A stretch of 64,000 bases of DNA from Gentiana macrophylla. Taxonomy: Eukaryota; Streptophyta; Magnoliopsida; Gentianales; Gentianaceae. The position numbers and the translations under genes are program-made. Within the stretch, counting starts at the first letter, position 1. Every line of letters begins with the position of its first letter. The stretch spans positions 80,151,599-80,215,598 of the forward strand of contig CM047806.1 of NCBI GenBank assembly GCA_026214975.1. Reading direction: 5' to 3'. The notes under the pieces are model-generated. The model did not search any database and had not been told where the DNA came from. It saw only the letters and a list, made by a program, of their open reading frames with translations. Of the stretch, positions 10,940 through 23,797 are shown in pieces.

Positions 10940-12480
10940 TTAATTTAGCAAATCTTTCACTATCAAGTGGCTTAGTGAAAATATCGGCAAGTGATCTTCA
11001 GTAGGGATGTAAAGAACCACCACATCTTTCTTTTCAACATGATCTCTTATAAAATGATGTCTCACATCAATGTGCTTGGTTCTAGAGTGCAAAACAGGAT
11101 TTTCTGTGATTGCAATTGCACTTGTGTTATCACACATAATTGGAATCTCCTTTTCTTCAATTCCATAATCCCTTAATTGTTGTCTTAGCCATAGTACTTG
11201 TGCACAGCAACTTCCAGCAACAATGTATTCAGCTTCAGCAGTGGAAGTTGATATAGAATTCTGTTTCTTGCTAAACCAGGAAACCAGTCTATTTCCCATT
11301 AACTGACAGGTTCCTGAGGTGCTTTTTCTATCAATCTTGCAACCAGCATAATCAGAATCTGAATAGGATATAACCTTGAAGCTTCCTTCCTTGGAATACC
11401 ATATCCCTACTCCCAAAGTCTCTTTAATGTATTTGAGAATTCTCTTGATTGCACCTAAATGACTTTCTTTAGGTTTAGATTGAAATCTTGCACAAACACC
11501 TACAGCAAAGGATATATCAGTCTCTTTGGCGATTAGTATGCAAGCAGACGCCTATCATCCTACGTATAAGGTCGATCAACATCTTTGCCTTCTTTATCTT
11601 CATCCAATCTGATGTTTGTACTCATAGGAGTTGAACTCTTAGTGCTGTTTTCCATACCAAAATTCTTTAGCAACTCCTTGGTATACTTTGTTTGATGAAT
11701 GAAGATTCCATCTTTCATCTGTTTAACTTGCAATCCCAAAAAGTAGTTCATTTCTCCCATCATACTCATTTGGAATTTACTCTTCATTAGATTTGCAAAC
11801 TTTTCACAGAGTAGATCATTTTCAGAACCAAATATTATGTCATCTACATAAATTTGTACCCAGCCAGTCTTTGTCCCCTTCACTGATTTTGAAAAGTGTC
11901 TTGTCATTGTAAAACCATTGTCCACCAAGAATTGAGATAGGGTCTCATACCATGCTCTTGGTGCTTGTTTCAGTCCATAAAGTGCTTTGTTGAGTCTATA
12001 CACTTTATCTTCTTGATCTTTAACTTCAAATCCAGGAGGTTCTTTGAACATACACTTCCTCCTCTAGAATGCCATTCAAAAATGCACTTTTGACATCCAT
12101 TTGATATACTTTGAAGTTCTTATATGCAGCATGTACCAAGAATAATCGATAGCTTCCAATCTTGCAAGCAGTGCATAAGTTTCATCAAAATCTATTCCTT
12201 CTGCTTGAGAATAGCCTTTTGCAACTAGTTTGGCCTTGTTCCTCACAATGGTACCAGATTCATCAAGTTTATTTCTGTATACCCACTTAGTACCAATGAT
12301 ATTTGCATGATTTGGCCTATCAACTAGTGTCTAAACTTGATTTCTTTCAAATTCATTCAATTCCTCTTGCATAGCAATTATCCAATCTGGATCTGAAATT
12401 GCTTCTTCAACAACTTTAGGTTCCATTTGAGATAGAAAACAAGTAAACATAGCTTCGGTTGTGTTCTAGTCCTCACACCT
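10940..12480 (-). pseudogene. Reverse transcriptase and RNase H of element B
   Basis: Copies the element's RNA into DNA and removes the RNA strand. The RT begins near 12440 (DPDWIIAMQEELNEFERN) and continues with [45 protein letters not shown] and the catalytic YVDD (11850-11839) in IYVDDIIFGS. RNase H is at 11416-10940: SDSDYAGCKIDRKSTSG, STSTAEAEYI, then CDNTSAIAI and HSRTKHIDVRHHFIRDH. The usual C-terminal ADIFTKPL block is altered after TEDHL by a probable frameshift. There is a stop near 12335 and frameshifts near 12190-12050 and 11540. Confidence 0.9.
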
Positions 12481-12639
12481 TCTTTGTACATTGCCAATAA
12501 CTTGTTCAAGTGAGGTGATTCCTTAACCATTGTGGATTTTGGTTGTTTTGATTAACAGAACCTCATCTTGATAGGGTCTGCTGTGGCTTCTTCTACTCTG
12601 GGGTCGTGAGATCCTTGAAGCTGCCGATTGTTGCATCGG

Positions 12640-13640
12640 TAACATTATCGCCAGGTGTTCAAAGAGGCGATATTAGAAACTTTTAAGTCATTGAATCTTT
12701 CCAAAACTTCAACACAATCTGGATCAGTGACTTGTTGATTCTCAGCAGGTTCACAATCTTCATCTTCCATACCAGTAAACTTAGGTTCATCAAACACAAC
12801 ATGAATTGTTTCTTCATGTTTTGATGACCTTTGTTCAAGACTACAATGCTCTGTTGGTGAAGAGTATCCCAAGAAAATTCCTTCATCGATTTTGGTTGGA
12901 ATTTTTCAAATGTACCTTATGATTTAGAATAAAACATTTGCTTCCAAATGGATGGAAATAGGATATGTTAGGTTTTCTTCCATTCCAAACCTCATAAGGT
13001 GTCTTCAAGCAGACTTCTTGTTTCTTGATGTTCATTTTTTGTGTATAGCATGTTTGTACCGCACCTCATTAATATCTTTCAGTAGCAATGCTTCACATAT
13101 CATTGTCCTTCTGCTTCTTTTAAAGTCCTGTTTCTTCTTTCAAAGAACCCCATTTTCTTTGAGGTGTACCAACAGCTGACAAGTTGATGTAGTACACCAT
13201 TCATTCACAATATTCTCTTATAACTTTGTCGAGAAATTCGGTACCACTGATCGATCTTATCTTTATCAACATTAAACTTTTCTCATTTTGTAATCTCTTC
13301 AAAAGATTAGGCATGCTTTGAAGTGTCTCACTTTTCTTGTTCATAAATATCACCCAAGTGTACTTTGAATAATCATCCACAACCACTAAGGTGTACTTCT
13401 TTCCTGTTACACTTGTTGGAGTTATTGGTCCAAAAAGATCCATATGCATTAGTTCCAACACTCTATTGGTTGATTGTTTGGTCTTTGATTTGAAACTTGA
13501 CTTTATCTGTTTACCTTGCTGACAAGCATCACATATAGCATCTTTCTTGAATGTGATCTCAGGTAAACCAGTCACCTATTTCTTCTTCACCAACTGATTA
13601 ATATCATCAAAGTTTAAGTGATTCAACTTCTTGTGCCATA
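12640..13640 (-). pseudogene. Integrase of element B
   Basis: Inserts the cDNA into chromosomes. GAG-pre-integrase tail and zinc-binding end: LNHLNFDDINQLVKKK then CDACQQGKQ. Core: HMDLFGP with the first catalytic Asp, then DDYSKYTWVIFMNKK. The second catalytic site reads RSISGTEF where the family has RSDxGTEF, so the Asp is missing in this copy. The third site (E) and the C-terminal part are in other frames; VFDEPKF and related fragments at 12872-12645 belong to the linker before RT. The copy is inactive as read. Confidence 0.85.
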
Positions 13641-13651
13641 GCCAATTGAGT

Positions 13652-14040
13652 TCAGATTTTGGTATGCACAATCAGGCAGGTTTCTGGAACTGCAGTAGAC
13701 CAATCCACAACATACATATTTTGTTGTCTTCTACCAGCAAGTACAACTTGATCACCTCTTTCACTAATGATAGTACAGTTGTGTTTGTCAAAAGTGACCT
13801 TGTATCCCTTGTCACAGAATTGTCCAGTGCTCAGCAAGTTGTATTCCAGTCCCTCCACATATGCAACATTCTTGATTGTAAGTCCATTCCTCACAAGTGT
13901 GCCATATCCTCTTGTATATCCAGGTGTATTCTTGTTTCCAAAATTCACCCTTGGACCATCTTTTGCCACAAAGTCTGACAAACAGTGCTTATTCTTTGTC
14001 ATATGTCTGGAACATCCACTGTCAAAATACCAGACACCCT
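13652..14040 (-). pseudogene. Protease of element B
   Basis: Copia-type aspartic protease. WYFDSGCSRHMT holds the active-site DSG (14024-14017), followed by KNKHCLSDF, GYGTLVRNGLTIKNVAYVEG and YNLLSTGQFCDKGY. The frame itself is long and clean after the active site. It is joined to gag through GPKKVWVPK (about 14090-14064), then a TAA and a one-base frame change. Confidence 0.85.
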
Positions 14041-14063
14041 ACAAAACAAAGTTAATGCATTTT

Positions 14064-16340
14064 AGGTACCCAAACCTTTTTGGGTCCAATGTGGTCAGTG
14101 GCAAGGATGACCCTTGGTATGTTTCCATAAGGTCTTCTCCTGAATGTATCATACTTGGGTTCATACTTTGGTTCATACATGTATTCCACACATCCATAAG
14201 TTCTAACAGTAGGTTGTGTAGGAATCACATATGTTTTCTGGCCTTTTGGTTTATAATGCTGTTTGAAGTGATTCTTGGTGTTAGAAGCATTAGCATAACC
14301 ATAAGTTTCTTTGTCTGTTAGGAGCAGATCTGTAGTATGGAGTCTGCTTTGAGGTCTTACTGTAAGTCCTCTCTTGATCCCATTGCCTAGGTTTTACCAC
14401 TAGCGACATGTTTATACTTCTTTGTTTCTAACATTAGATGTGAGGAATATTCCAATCATCATCGATGGGAATAGTCTACCTTTCCCCGAGATAAGTATCC
14501 CTTGAATGATTAACATTTTTGGGTTTAGGATTCTTATCCTTGGAATATTTCTGTTTCTTACCCTTCTATGGTCCAGCAGACTTGGTAGTAGAGTGCGCTA
14601 TCGGTGATCTTAGAAGGTACATCGAGTCCTATTTTTGGATTTATTCTTTTTATTAGGAGCTGTTGACTTCTTTGACTTCTGATTTTGCTTCCTTGAAGCA
14701 TTCTCAGTAGGTTTTACTGCCTCAGCAACCTTACTGGGAGTTGGATCTAGTGCAGGTACAAACTTAGGACCAATTCTGGTGCTAGGTTCAGTGACCAAAC
14801 TAGATCCACTCTTGTTAAATTGTTGAGTTCCAAATCCAAGCCCAGTTCTATCTCCATAAGGCTTTCCTGATTTGTATGCAGTAGTGGAACAAGATGGTTC
14901 AACAGATTGAGAGGTCTTTGGATGTTAAAGCAGACTTATCTTTGATTTTGTCCAACATCTTTTCCTTACCTTTGAGAACCCTTAATTGACTTTCAATCTT
15001 CCAACTTCCAATTCAAGAGCTTCTTTTGCGGCCTTCACAATCTCATAACCGTGCATTGTATTACCCTCGATTGATTAAGGATGGCATCCAAAGTCTCACT
15101 GTTGTCAGAATTTCTGGGATTTGAACCACAAGTAGACGCACAATCACTTCCAGCAGGAGTATTGATAGATACAATGTTGTATACCTCCTCAGTTTCATCC
15201 ATATTGGCCATCAAAGCATAGTCTTCCATATCGGCCAACTTGATCTTTGTATCATCGATTCATTTCCTTTTGATTCCACATCATACCCGATTCATCTTCA
15301 AACAACCATAGCCTTCTTGCAATGTCGCGTCTTTGTTGGCTCTTGGTCTTGATAGAGTACGGACAATCAGTCTAAAATGTCCAGGCTTCTTGCGGTTGAA
15401 GCAAAGATAATCAGGTTCCTTGCCTTGTTTTAACTTAGGACAGTCAGGTTTGAAGTGTCCTGGTTTCTTGCAATGAAAGCACAGATAGTCATTATCTTTC
15501 TTTGGTTCTTCTTTCCTTCTTTGGTAGGCCTCTTTGTAAAATTTCTTGAAGTGGCCTTTCCGGTCTTCATCATCCACGATTTTCTTGCTCAAGTAGGGCA
15601 ATCTGCTCTTGCATCTCATCCAGTGAGATCATCCTGTCCTCCGATGTTTCTTCTTGATGTGAAAGCCAATCTGATGGCCTTTGGCTCTTCTTTTCGAGCC
15701 TCGGGCACAAGTTTTTGCTAAATTCATAAGCCTTTAGATCTGAAAACAATTTGAAGGTGTCTTCTTCATGCAACTTTCTCATTTCTTCAATTGCGATCAC
15801 CTTCATTTTCCAAACATCTTTTGTGGTAGAGCTTCCAAGATTTTGGTGTTTATTTCCTCTTTTGAATAACTTACACTCGGCGAGGTAAGTTCATCCAGAT
15901 TGCATTGAATCTAGAACCCATTTGCTCAATGGTTTCATTTGGCGACATTTTGAACTTTTGGAACCTCTTTTAGCCTGCTGATTTTATTCTTCTTTATTGC
16001 ATCGATTGCCTTCCACAGATCAAGTGAATCTTGTCCCAAAGTTCCTTTGCGGTCTTGCAATCTTTAACCTTCATGTACATATTGCTATCCAATGTTACGT
16101 AAATGATGTCTATAGCAATATTGTTGAGATTTGCTCTTTTTCTATCTTACGCATTCCATTCTCTTTTGGTTTAGGAATGTACTCGGTTGTATCACCCACT
16201 TTATTCACGCCTTTGTAATTTCAGGTGGTCCATCGGTTAATACATCCATCATCTCATCATGAGTAGCGAGCAAGGTAAGCTTCGCATTCGGCGTTTATAC
16301 TCATCAAATCTATCTAAAGAGCACATCGACATAGTTCTAG
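14064..16340 (-). pseudogene. Gag of element B, heavily broken
   Basis: Starts near 16325 with MCSLDRFDEYKRRM. The central gag part is at 16300-15570 (MKVIAIEEMRKLHEEDTF, LKAYEFSKNL). A CCHC zinc knuckle CFHCKKPGHFKPDCP lies at 15484-15440, and a second, degenerate copy (CFNRKKPGHF) follows about 40 bases on. Then come an acidic segment (YALMANMDETEE), a long Ser/Lys-rich tail, and the GPKKVWVPK signature before the protease. The knuckle binds genomic RNA in family members. Stops and frameshifts are dense between 15800 and 16330, one of the patches where CTG/CAG words look corrupted. Confidence 0.75.
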
Positions 16341-16452
16341 CATCTTGAGTGTTATCCATGAAGCAAGTCTTTGAAAATCGGTAACTTGAAAGAAAGTTTC
16401 AAAGAATTTTGAAGCACAACAAGTAGGATTACTTGAGCGAAGCCTTTGCTCC

Positions 16453-16461
16453 GATACCAAT
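16453..16461 (-). promoter_or_regulatory. PBS of element B (initiator tRNA-Met type)
   Basis: Minus strand ATTGGTATCGGAGC next to the 5' LTR. TGGTATC(A)GAGC is complementary to the 3' end of initiator tRNA-Met. Confidence 0.85.
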
Positions 16462-18150
16462 TGTTGGTCCCTTGAAAGGCTTTGGTTAAGTTTAGAGGGG
16501 GTGAATAAACTTAACACTTAAAACTTTGGAGTTAACAAATTTTGCAACTTCACGACTGCTTGATACTTGATAGTCTTTGAGACCTCGATAACTCTTTGAT
16601 AGGCAGTAGTCTCTTGATAGTTCAATTTGCTGAATTTGTGCGGTGAATTATATCAAAATTAAGCCTTATTACTTGTTGTTAAATATGATACTAAGTATTA
16701 GATACTCGGTAGTGCAAGTGTGTGATTTCGGTTGCTAGATTGATTCAAAGGTGATGAGTGAAATAAACTAAGTGCAAAAAGTAAATCTTTGAAAGTAAGT
16801 AGGCGATTTTTATAGTGGTTCAGGTGATGTAATCCCGTACATCCACTCTTCTCCTGTGATGTTGGAGGAAATTCACTAGAGATCTTTGATGTAGGTATTA
16901 CAAAGATTCCTAAGTTGTTTGTCCTTCACCAATAACTATGGCTTCACAAGCTGGCGGAAGCAGTAGGATTCTTTGCTCCTTAGTCTTCCACTTTGGTCCT
17001 TGAAGGGTAGGATTGCCTCTTCACCAGCTCCACCACAACCAATGATCTTTCACACCCAATAGATGCTTCAATTGTCTTTCAAAGCAGGTCTTTATAAAAT
17101 AAAGATTGAATCAAATAAATGATTCAGTTGCAGCAGCTTGATTAGGATGATGTAATCTGCAGCTTGCAGTCTTCAAGTGTGCAATCTTGATGTACCTTGA
17201 ATACAGAATGCACTTGAAGAAATTCACTAGATCAGTAGCCTTATGCTCAGTAAGTTCAGCAGGGTGTTTTTCAGCTCAGTGTTATCACTTAAAGTTTATC
17301 TCAAATTTCATCATCTTTTTCTGAGTTGAAAGTCTTCTATTTATAGGCAGGAATGCATGTGACTTGTATTTGAAATTCAAATGTAACCGTTCTTTGTTTT
17401 TGTCCCATCGATTTGCATTGTCATCACTATTCATAGGGTGATAATCGCCGTAATTCCTTTTTTGTGATGCGATCATCCACCTTTGACTTGTGTCCATTGG
17501 ATAAAGTCCTGAATCATCCCAACGTTATTTTAATCCTAACCACTGATTTGTTTAATCAAATCAGAGGTAGTTGGATGTCCTTATCCAAGTTATCTTCCAA
17601 AATAATCTTGAATTAATCGAGGTATACATCAGCAGGTTCATCAGTCTGCTGATGTACCAATCAGTCTGCTGATCATCATATTTCTTTGTATAAAATGTAA
17701 TGCAGCTGATTTCTTCTATCTAACTTTTATTTGTGAAGTTAGATTACATCCTTTTAATTATACCCAAGTTCCAAACATCATCCAACTTGTGGAACTTAGA
17801 CCTTGTACATAAGATATATGCAGTCAGTAGGGTCATCACAGATTTGCCCAAGTACTGATTCCATATTCTTGGCTTAAATACTAAGTTTGACCCCTTAGCA
17901 TTCAGAATCGAGTTTGAACCCTCGGCCTTGGTCTTGGCGAGGTTCAAGACTAGTCTCTTGACCTATCTACCTCTTGACCTAGACCGATCTGGCTGATATC
18001 AATCGGTGACCTTTACAATGCTTGTTTGATCAAACCTACTTATGAATCAAACTCTAATAAACCTATACATTTGATCTAGACATCTTTTTGCCTTTGCACT
18101 ATAACAGCTAGTATGGCACTCATCATCAAAACTAAGAAATAAGTCCAACA
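16462..18150 (-). repeat. 5' LTR of element B
   Basis: 1689 bases, partner of 4455-6147. The two are near identical over long runs but differ strongly in patches, for example 16550-16640 and 17880-18010, where words with CTG or CAG in one copy appear as TCG, CGG or shortened words in the other. Confidence 0.9.
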
Positions 18151-18209
18151 GTTATCAGAAATCAGATCTGAACAGGTTCTGATACTAGGGACACTGATCC
18201 GATACCAAT

Positions 18210-19099
18210 TGTTGGTCCCAGAGAAGGGTAAACCTATAGTCAGAGGGGGGTGAATGACTATAGTGGAGTTTCATAAACTTTTCTTATATTTAAAATCTTT
18301 TGGGCACCGGATAAGTCCCTTCTTTAAATGTTGGTTTAAAGTAGATTATTCAATCACAGATATAGAGTATGCAATGAAACAAAGTGCTGTAAAGTAAATT
18401 GCTAAAAGTAAATAGACACAATGGTTTATAGTGGTTCAGGGTGATGTAATCCCTTAATCCACTCTTCTCCTGTGATGATTGGAGGAATTCACTATTGTTT
18501 TCATAGATACAATAGCACGATTGCCCTTGGCTACACAAGCTTCACAATCTGCAAGACTATCACTCCCTGGCCTCAAAAGCTTCAGTGACTCAATCTTCAA
18601 TACTTTTCCTTGGAACAAATCCTTTATCAGCTATCACAAAGGGTGCAATTCCTTCTCAGACGATCTGATTCAATTGCTGCAAACTGGTGTGAATAAGATT
18701 CACAAAGGGTGGATCAATCTCAGTCCTTGATGTAGAATTGTAGCTCTGAATTCTGAGTTGATCTTTTAGATATGTCTTTTAAGCTTAGAGAGAAGGCTTT
18801 TTGGATTTTGACAGAGTTTCTTCTTGTTCTTTTATATTCCCGATCGTTATTTTTCCTGTATGTCAAAGCCTTCTATTTATAGCCTTGATAATACTTGATT
18901 TGAAATTCCGTCCGTTGGCTATTAATTGCTGAGAATAATCCTTGATTTAAATTCCCATCATAAAATCCGTCCTTGATTTATTCTGCATTAATTGCTTGAT
19001 TTGCTTATTTTGCATGTTCTGCAGACAGCATACTTGACTTTGTTGTTTAAGCTGTTACTTGACCGGCTTAGTGAATCTTTTGCCTATACTATTGATATC
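18210..19099 (-). repeat. 5' LTR of element D, left piece
   Basis: Begins TGTTGGTCCCAGAGAAGGGTAA (plus-strand view) right after the PBS complement GATACCAAT (18201-18209). It is closely related to element C's LTR. Element E interrupts it at 19099/19100. The remaining 440 bases resume at 25809. Confidence 0.85.
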
Positions 19100-20817
19100 T
19101 GTTGGAAATAATATCTATGTTTTGATGATGATTCATCACGAACTTAGTGAGATCACTTACAACCCTTGATGATGAAGTCATAACTAGCTTTTATAGTGCA
19201 TAATGAAAGAAGAAGCAAGAAATAGTCTAGAGAAAATGTATAAGTTCTATCTAGAGTCTGAACTCTGTATAGGTTATTTCAGACAAGTATTGTAATAGAT
19301 AGGAACTAGGCGAACAGCTGAGTCACAGCAAGCAAACTGAGTATACATATGAAGAACTGAGGAATCAGAATCAGTTATGAGAAAACTAAAGAAGATAAGT
19401 TCATTTGAGAGGACACAGACTCAGTTGTCTTGTCTAAGAAGGCCTGAAGGCGGGGACACAGACTCGATTGTTGAAGATCAAGAAGGCGAGGGTGGCAAAC
19501 TCAGTTAGAAGCTGATTAAGACATGACTATAAGTCAGGATTCAGGCAAGTCTGTGGTGACCTGAAACTGAACTATAGATCATGTAAAGCTGAATAATCTT
19601 AAGGACAAAGATTATCAGTTACCAGGAAAAGAAGGAACTGAATAGTGTACTCTGACTTAGTCAACTGAAGTCAGATGTCAAGTATACGAGGTACTCAGTT
19701 TTGAATAAGAGTAGAAAACTGAGTTAAGGCCTTGTTCAATTTGAAACAACAAAACGACAAAGGGTCGTACACATGAACGTTGGCGAAATGACAAATGTAA
19801 CGGCTATAAGATTCATTTTGACCGTTACATCGGCCCTATAAATACACAGAGGGAAGTGCTTAAAAAAATGAGATCGGAAAAAGCTTTACAAGCACATATT
19901 TAAAGATCCAGATCCGGAAAATCACATCTCATAGCCTTGAAGATTACAAAGAAAGATCTAGTAACCCATTAAGGGGGAAGAATGCATCTTGGAGCTGCAA
20001 CGCCATATCCAGAAGAAGCAACCAGCTCACTGAATTAATCTCTTGATTAATTCTAAACCTAACCTTTGGGAAAAAGGGTTGGCTATGCATAGTTTGAGGA
20101 GAGCAACTTCACTTCCTCATACGGTTGCAACTTGGTTGCCACAGCTGTTGGTACAGTTTGCGGACTGTGTTTGTGTTAGTGGTGAGCCGGTGAAGGAGTA
20201 ATTCCACCTCCAAAGGATCAGTGTGCAGAGTGAAGGGAGCAATCTTACCTTTCTTCATTATGTGTAGACAGTGAAACTAGGGTGTCGTGAAGGACTATCA
20301 TTGGGCTAGGATTTTGTAACAGTTATCTCAAGATTCTAGTGATACCTCATACACCACAAGAGAAAGGGAGACGTACGAGATTACACCACCCGGAACTTCC
20401 ATAAACAAACTCTGTTTTAATTTACTTTACGCATTTATACTTGTTTTATTGTTGCTTTAATTATTGCATTATCTTGTTATCACTTACTCAGCAAACATTA
20501 GACACTGAGTCAGCATAGAACTGATACATAGGAGACTTAGAGTTTTATTGACACATCTATTGCATGAAAGGCTTATTTTTATCCGCTGCAAGTTAGTTCA
20601 GTTCTAGCACTAGCTAAGCTGAATTCGCTAACTCTACTACGAGATTTAAAAGTGGAATGAAAGCCGAATCGAGTCATATTGTGTATCAGTTTGATAAAAA
20701 CTCAGTTCCAGGGGGATCGAAACTCAGTTCCAGGGGTACTTTTAGTTTTGGGAAAGTTTTTGGTGACAAGTTTATTCACCCCCTCTAAACTTGTGTCGGC
20801 CTTTCCAAGGACCAACA
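19100..20817 (+). repeat. 5' LTR of element E
   Basis: 1718 bases, TGTTGGAAAT...GGACCAACA. It has a TATA box (CCCTATAAATACACAG, about 19834-19849) and the TTATCCGCTGC motif (20579-20589). A patch near 19440-19500 differs from the partner at CTG/CAG words. Confidence 0.9.
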
Positions 20818-20819
20818 AT

Positions 20820-20831
20820 TGGTATCGGAGC
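20820..20831 (+). promoter_or_regulatory. PBS of element E
   Basis: TGGTATCGGAGC, one base off the common plant copia PBS for initiator tRNA-Met. Two bases separate it from the LTR. Confidence 0.85.
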
Positions 20832-20999
20832 AGTTCTTCCGTTTGGAAGTGATCCAAAGATATCTTACAAACCAGTTGTTGAAAACCCCTCACTGTATTA
20901 GTTGTAAAAGCACTTAGTTGGATTTTAATGGATACATCCAGAATTAGAAGTTGGCTTACTCACCCCCTGACTAACTGTTTGCAAAATATATCTGATTTT

Positions 21000-21704
21000 T
21001 AGGATCAAATATTTGAAAGGTTCAGTGCTACAAATTCACATATAGATCCAGAACCTCAACTCAGTGATGATGTGGATATAAATCTCAATGTATATGATGA
21101 TAAATCCAGAGGAGTTCCATCACTAAGTAACTTCTCAGAAGAAGAAGAAAATGAGTTGTTGCAAGCAACTGACAATATAGAAGATTCGTTAGAGCAACAA
21201 AAGGATGTACATTCAAACAATGAAGCCGTAACAAACAATCAAGGAAAGGTACATTCTTCAACTCAGTTATCATCTACTGAACTCAGTCAAAGAAACTCTG
21301 AGCTTGTCATGATAGTGGAAAAACTCACACTGGAGTTGAAACTAAAAGATATAAAACTTGACAAAGCAAAAGAGTGGAATGAGTTTCTTGAAACTGAAGT
21401 GTCAAATCTAGATGAAAGATTAATGTCTAGTAAATTTGACAAAAGCAATGATGATTCCTCACCCTTACCCAGTCTTGAGATTTCAAAGAGTATAAACTCT
21501 AGATACCAAGATACTGGAAGACCTAGTGGATTGCACAAAGGAAATAAAGTTGATAAATCTAAAAGAATCCTTGTGAAATCGACTAAAGTTGAGCGTAATG
21601 GTCTATCTAGGAAAGAGATGAGAAAGATTAATTCTCTCATCAAAGAAATTGAAGTTTATACTTCAGTAACTAATCCAGCCGGACCCAAGAAGTGGGTACC
21701 GTAG
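21000..21704 (+). pseudogene. Gag C-terminal remnant of element E
   Basis: Open frame from a stop near 20995 to 21704, about 235 codons, without a convincing ATG start. The frame contains an acidic part (SNFSEEEENELLQ), a helical, coiled-coil-like stretch (SELVMIVEKLTLELKLKDIK), a basic tail, and the Sirevirus gag/pol junction signature NPAGPKKWVP at the very end. The N-terminal gag domain and the zinc knuckle are absent. In autonomous relatives the protease would follow directly. Here the sequence passes instead to the env-like region. Confidence 0.7.
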
Positions 21705-21865
21705 AAAACTTAAAACTGTTTTGCAGGCTAAGTCAGTTCTTATGTTGCTGAAACTGGAGAAAACTGACTTCTAGGCAAAAGCTGATGAAGGGAAAATTGG
21801 TCAAAAGCAGAAAACTTTCCAGCTTCCATCTGTTGCTTGGGCTGACAAGACAAATCACATAAAGC

Positions 21866-22029
21866 CACGTGTCAATCAAGGAGAAGAAGTATATGCACAT
21901 CCCTACAAATCTTATTGATTGCGACACGACTCTTATTGAAAACCATTGGAAGACTCAGAAACACATATTTGACAAAATCTTGCTCAGTCATTTTCAAAAA
22001 TCTCCCAAGAATTCTTAATTCAGAGATCC
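21866..22029 (+). promoter_or_regulatory. Possible promoter before the env-like frame of E
   Basis: A G-box CACGTG (21866-21871) inside CCACGTGTC, and a weak TATA-like AAGTATATGC (about 21888-21897) about 140 bases before ATG 22030. The TATA match is poorer than in elements B and C. Confidence 0.3.
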
Positions 22030-22932
22030 ATGGAACGATACAACATTGATGAAGGAATTACCATAAGTCTGAATGACTTCAGTCAAAAATTATCAAACTC
22101 CATCCTTTCAACCTAGATTGCAGATAAAGTCAAAAAGATTCGAGGACTTGAGAATTTGATTGATACAAAGGTCGATACTGTACACCCAGAAAATATCAAA
22201 GACTTCTACAGAAATGCAGTAATCGCTGATGATGGAAAGAGTTTCAGGACAGCAGTTCAAGATAAGAGCATTATCGTTGATGAATAGCTGCTTTCCCTAG
22301 TCTTTGGCTTGGACATAATTGGAGGATCTTTATCTCTCACTTTTGGAAATGAAGAAAAAGGCAAACTTTGGAATGTCACAGCACTCAACAAAAATGAGAA
22401 GAATTTCATTGGATCCATTTATCAACAGAAACAAGAATTCGCATTCTTGACAATTCTCCTGACCAAAAATGTCATTGGTCACACCTGGAATCTTTACACT
22501 CTGTCAACAGAGAAAATGAAATTGATCTATGCTATTTGGGTTGAAGAAAGACTGGATTGGAACAAGTTTGTTCTCAAGCAACTAGTCAAACAAATTTCAG
22601 ACGAAAAAGCAAAATCCAAAGGAAGGAAGGCTACTGGAGAAAAGTTTTTATCGAAAAAGGGATTCACTTATCTAGTTCAAAGAATACTAGACTATTTCTC
22701 TGTCTCAAAATTCACAGAAGAAAAAGTGATACAGATATCAATGGCCAGTGGATCGAAGAAGAGGAAAGTTGACGAAGAAGATAGGAGAGAACCTTCAAAC
22801 TCAAACTCAAGTGAAACTGTAAATCTCGATGACAGAACCTTGAGGAGGCAAAGAAGGATGTGGAACAAATTTCTTACAAAGAAAACTGAAACTGAAGACA
22901 CTATCCTGATTGAAGATGAAACTGGAAAGTGA
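22030..22932 (+). pseudogene. Env-like frame of element E, first part
   Basis: One frame from ATG 22030 (MERYNIDEG) with in-frame TAGs near 22113 and 22287, then open to 22932. The fold-like part has RGLENLIDTK, IKDFYRNA, VFGLDIIGG, NVIGHTWNLYTLSTEKMKLIYAIW and the repeated Leu/Lys pattern typical of the plant-transposon-protein domain seen in env-like frames of Sireviruses and some gypsy elements. A KKRKVDEEDRR segment near the end resembles a nuclear localisation signal. It overlaps the next frame by 23 bases in another register, so one frameshift probably separates two halves of a single protein. No signal peptide or membrane segment was seen. Confidence 0.6.
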
Positions 22933-23797
22933 ACTGCCAACTGAGACGCATGAAGAACATACTGAGGAGCAAAGAGAAGCCCTGGAAGATGCTGAATTTT
23001 GCGCGAATGAGTATAAGAAAAAGTTATCAAGTCATTATCATGAAGCAAGTTCCTCATCTCAAACTCATGAAGCGTCTACAAGCAAATCTGTACTGAAGGA
23101 TATTCCCCATGATGAAACTGGAAGATCTCAGCGGCAAGAAACTGAAACTGAGGAGAAATTGGAAGGATTAAAAATGTTCATCGAAAGCTTGGTAGAGACT
23201 CTACAACAGAAGCTCCACAACTTACAAAAATTTATTTCAACAGCACATTACTCAGGATTGAACAAATTCTCCAACATCATTACCTTGAACAAGTTATTTG
23301 AAGAAATCTTTTGCATATCTTCAAACAAGGGGGAATATAAAGCTGAAGGTAATGCTGATGCTGATGAAACTGAAAGAGTTGACAAAGCTGAAGGAATCTA
23401 TGTCAAACTGTTGGTTGAAGAACAAGATAGACAAGTAGATGCTGATCTACTTACTATTCAACAAAATGAAGAAGCAGTTGATAATCTGATCGAAGAGTTA
23501 ATTTCAGAAGAAACCTTTGAAGAAACAAGAACTGAGGAAGATGAAGAAGCCTCAGTTAAAGCTGTGTTGAACATCAGCAAGAAGCTTGTAATCTGTGCCA
23601 GGTTGAAGGAAAATTTGAAGGCTAATGGATGCAAAAAGACAAAAACTGAGGAGGAAAATATTCTGAAGACTAAAGGAAAGGAAATTAGTCTGATTTCAGA
23701 AGAAGAAGAGAAGACGATGGATAAGGAGACCAAAGAGATTTTGATAAAACTCAAGAACCAAGATAACGAAGAAGCAAATCAGTTGATAAATGAATAA
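22910..23797 (+). pseudogene. Env-like frame of element E, second part
   Basis: 295 codons, very acidic (many E, T and K), with a hydrophobic middle (LKMFIESLVETLQQKLHNLQKF) that is more helical than membrane-like, and repeated EE-rich coiled-coil-like tails to LINE at the stop. It continues the preceding frame after a shift. The start given is an ATG inside the overlap and is probably not the real start. Confidence 0.55.

Larger units (their letters stand above)
4455..18150 (-). mobile_element. Element B: full-length Sirevirus, about 13.7 kb
   Basis: LTR pair 4455-6147 (3') and 16462-18150 (5'), both TGTTGG...CCAACA. The PBS complement GATACCAAT abuts the 5' LTR and a PPT abuts the 3' LTR. 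The TSD is GTTAT at 4450-4454 and 18151-18155. Order in the element's direction: gag, protease, integrase, RT, RNase H, spacer, env-like region. Order IN before RT makes it Ty1/copia, and the env-like region after pol plus the GPKK-VWVPK gag signature point to Sireviruses. All coding regions are interrupted as read. It lies in the leader of element D. Confidence 0.9.

Noticed and set aside
14040..14075. Splice-acceptor-like TTTGTTTTGTAG at the gag-protease junction in B and C, suggesting spliced gag-pol
   Set aside because: In C the stops are in frame and gag and protease keep the same register. Relatives usually read through here with sense codons, so nonsense changes explain it more simply.
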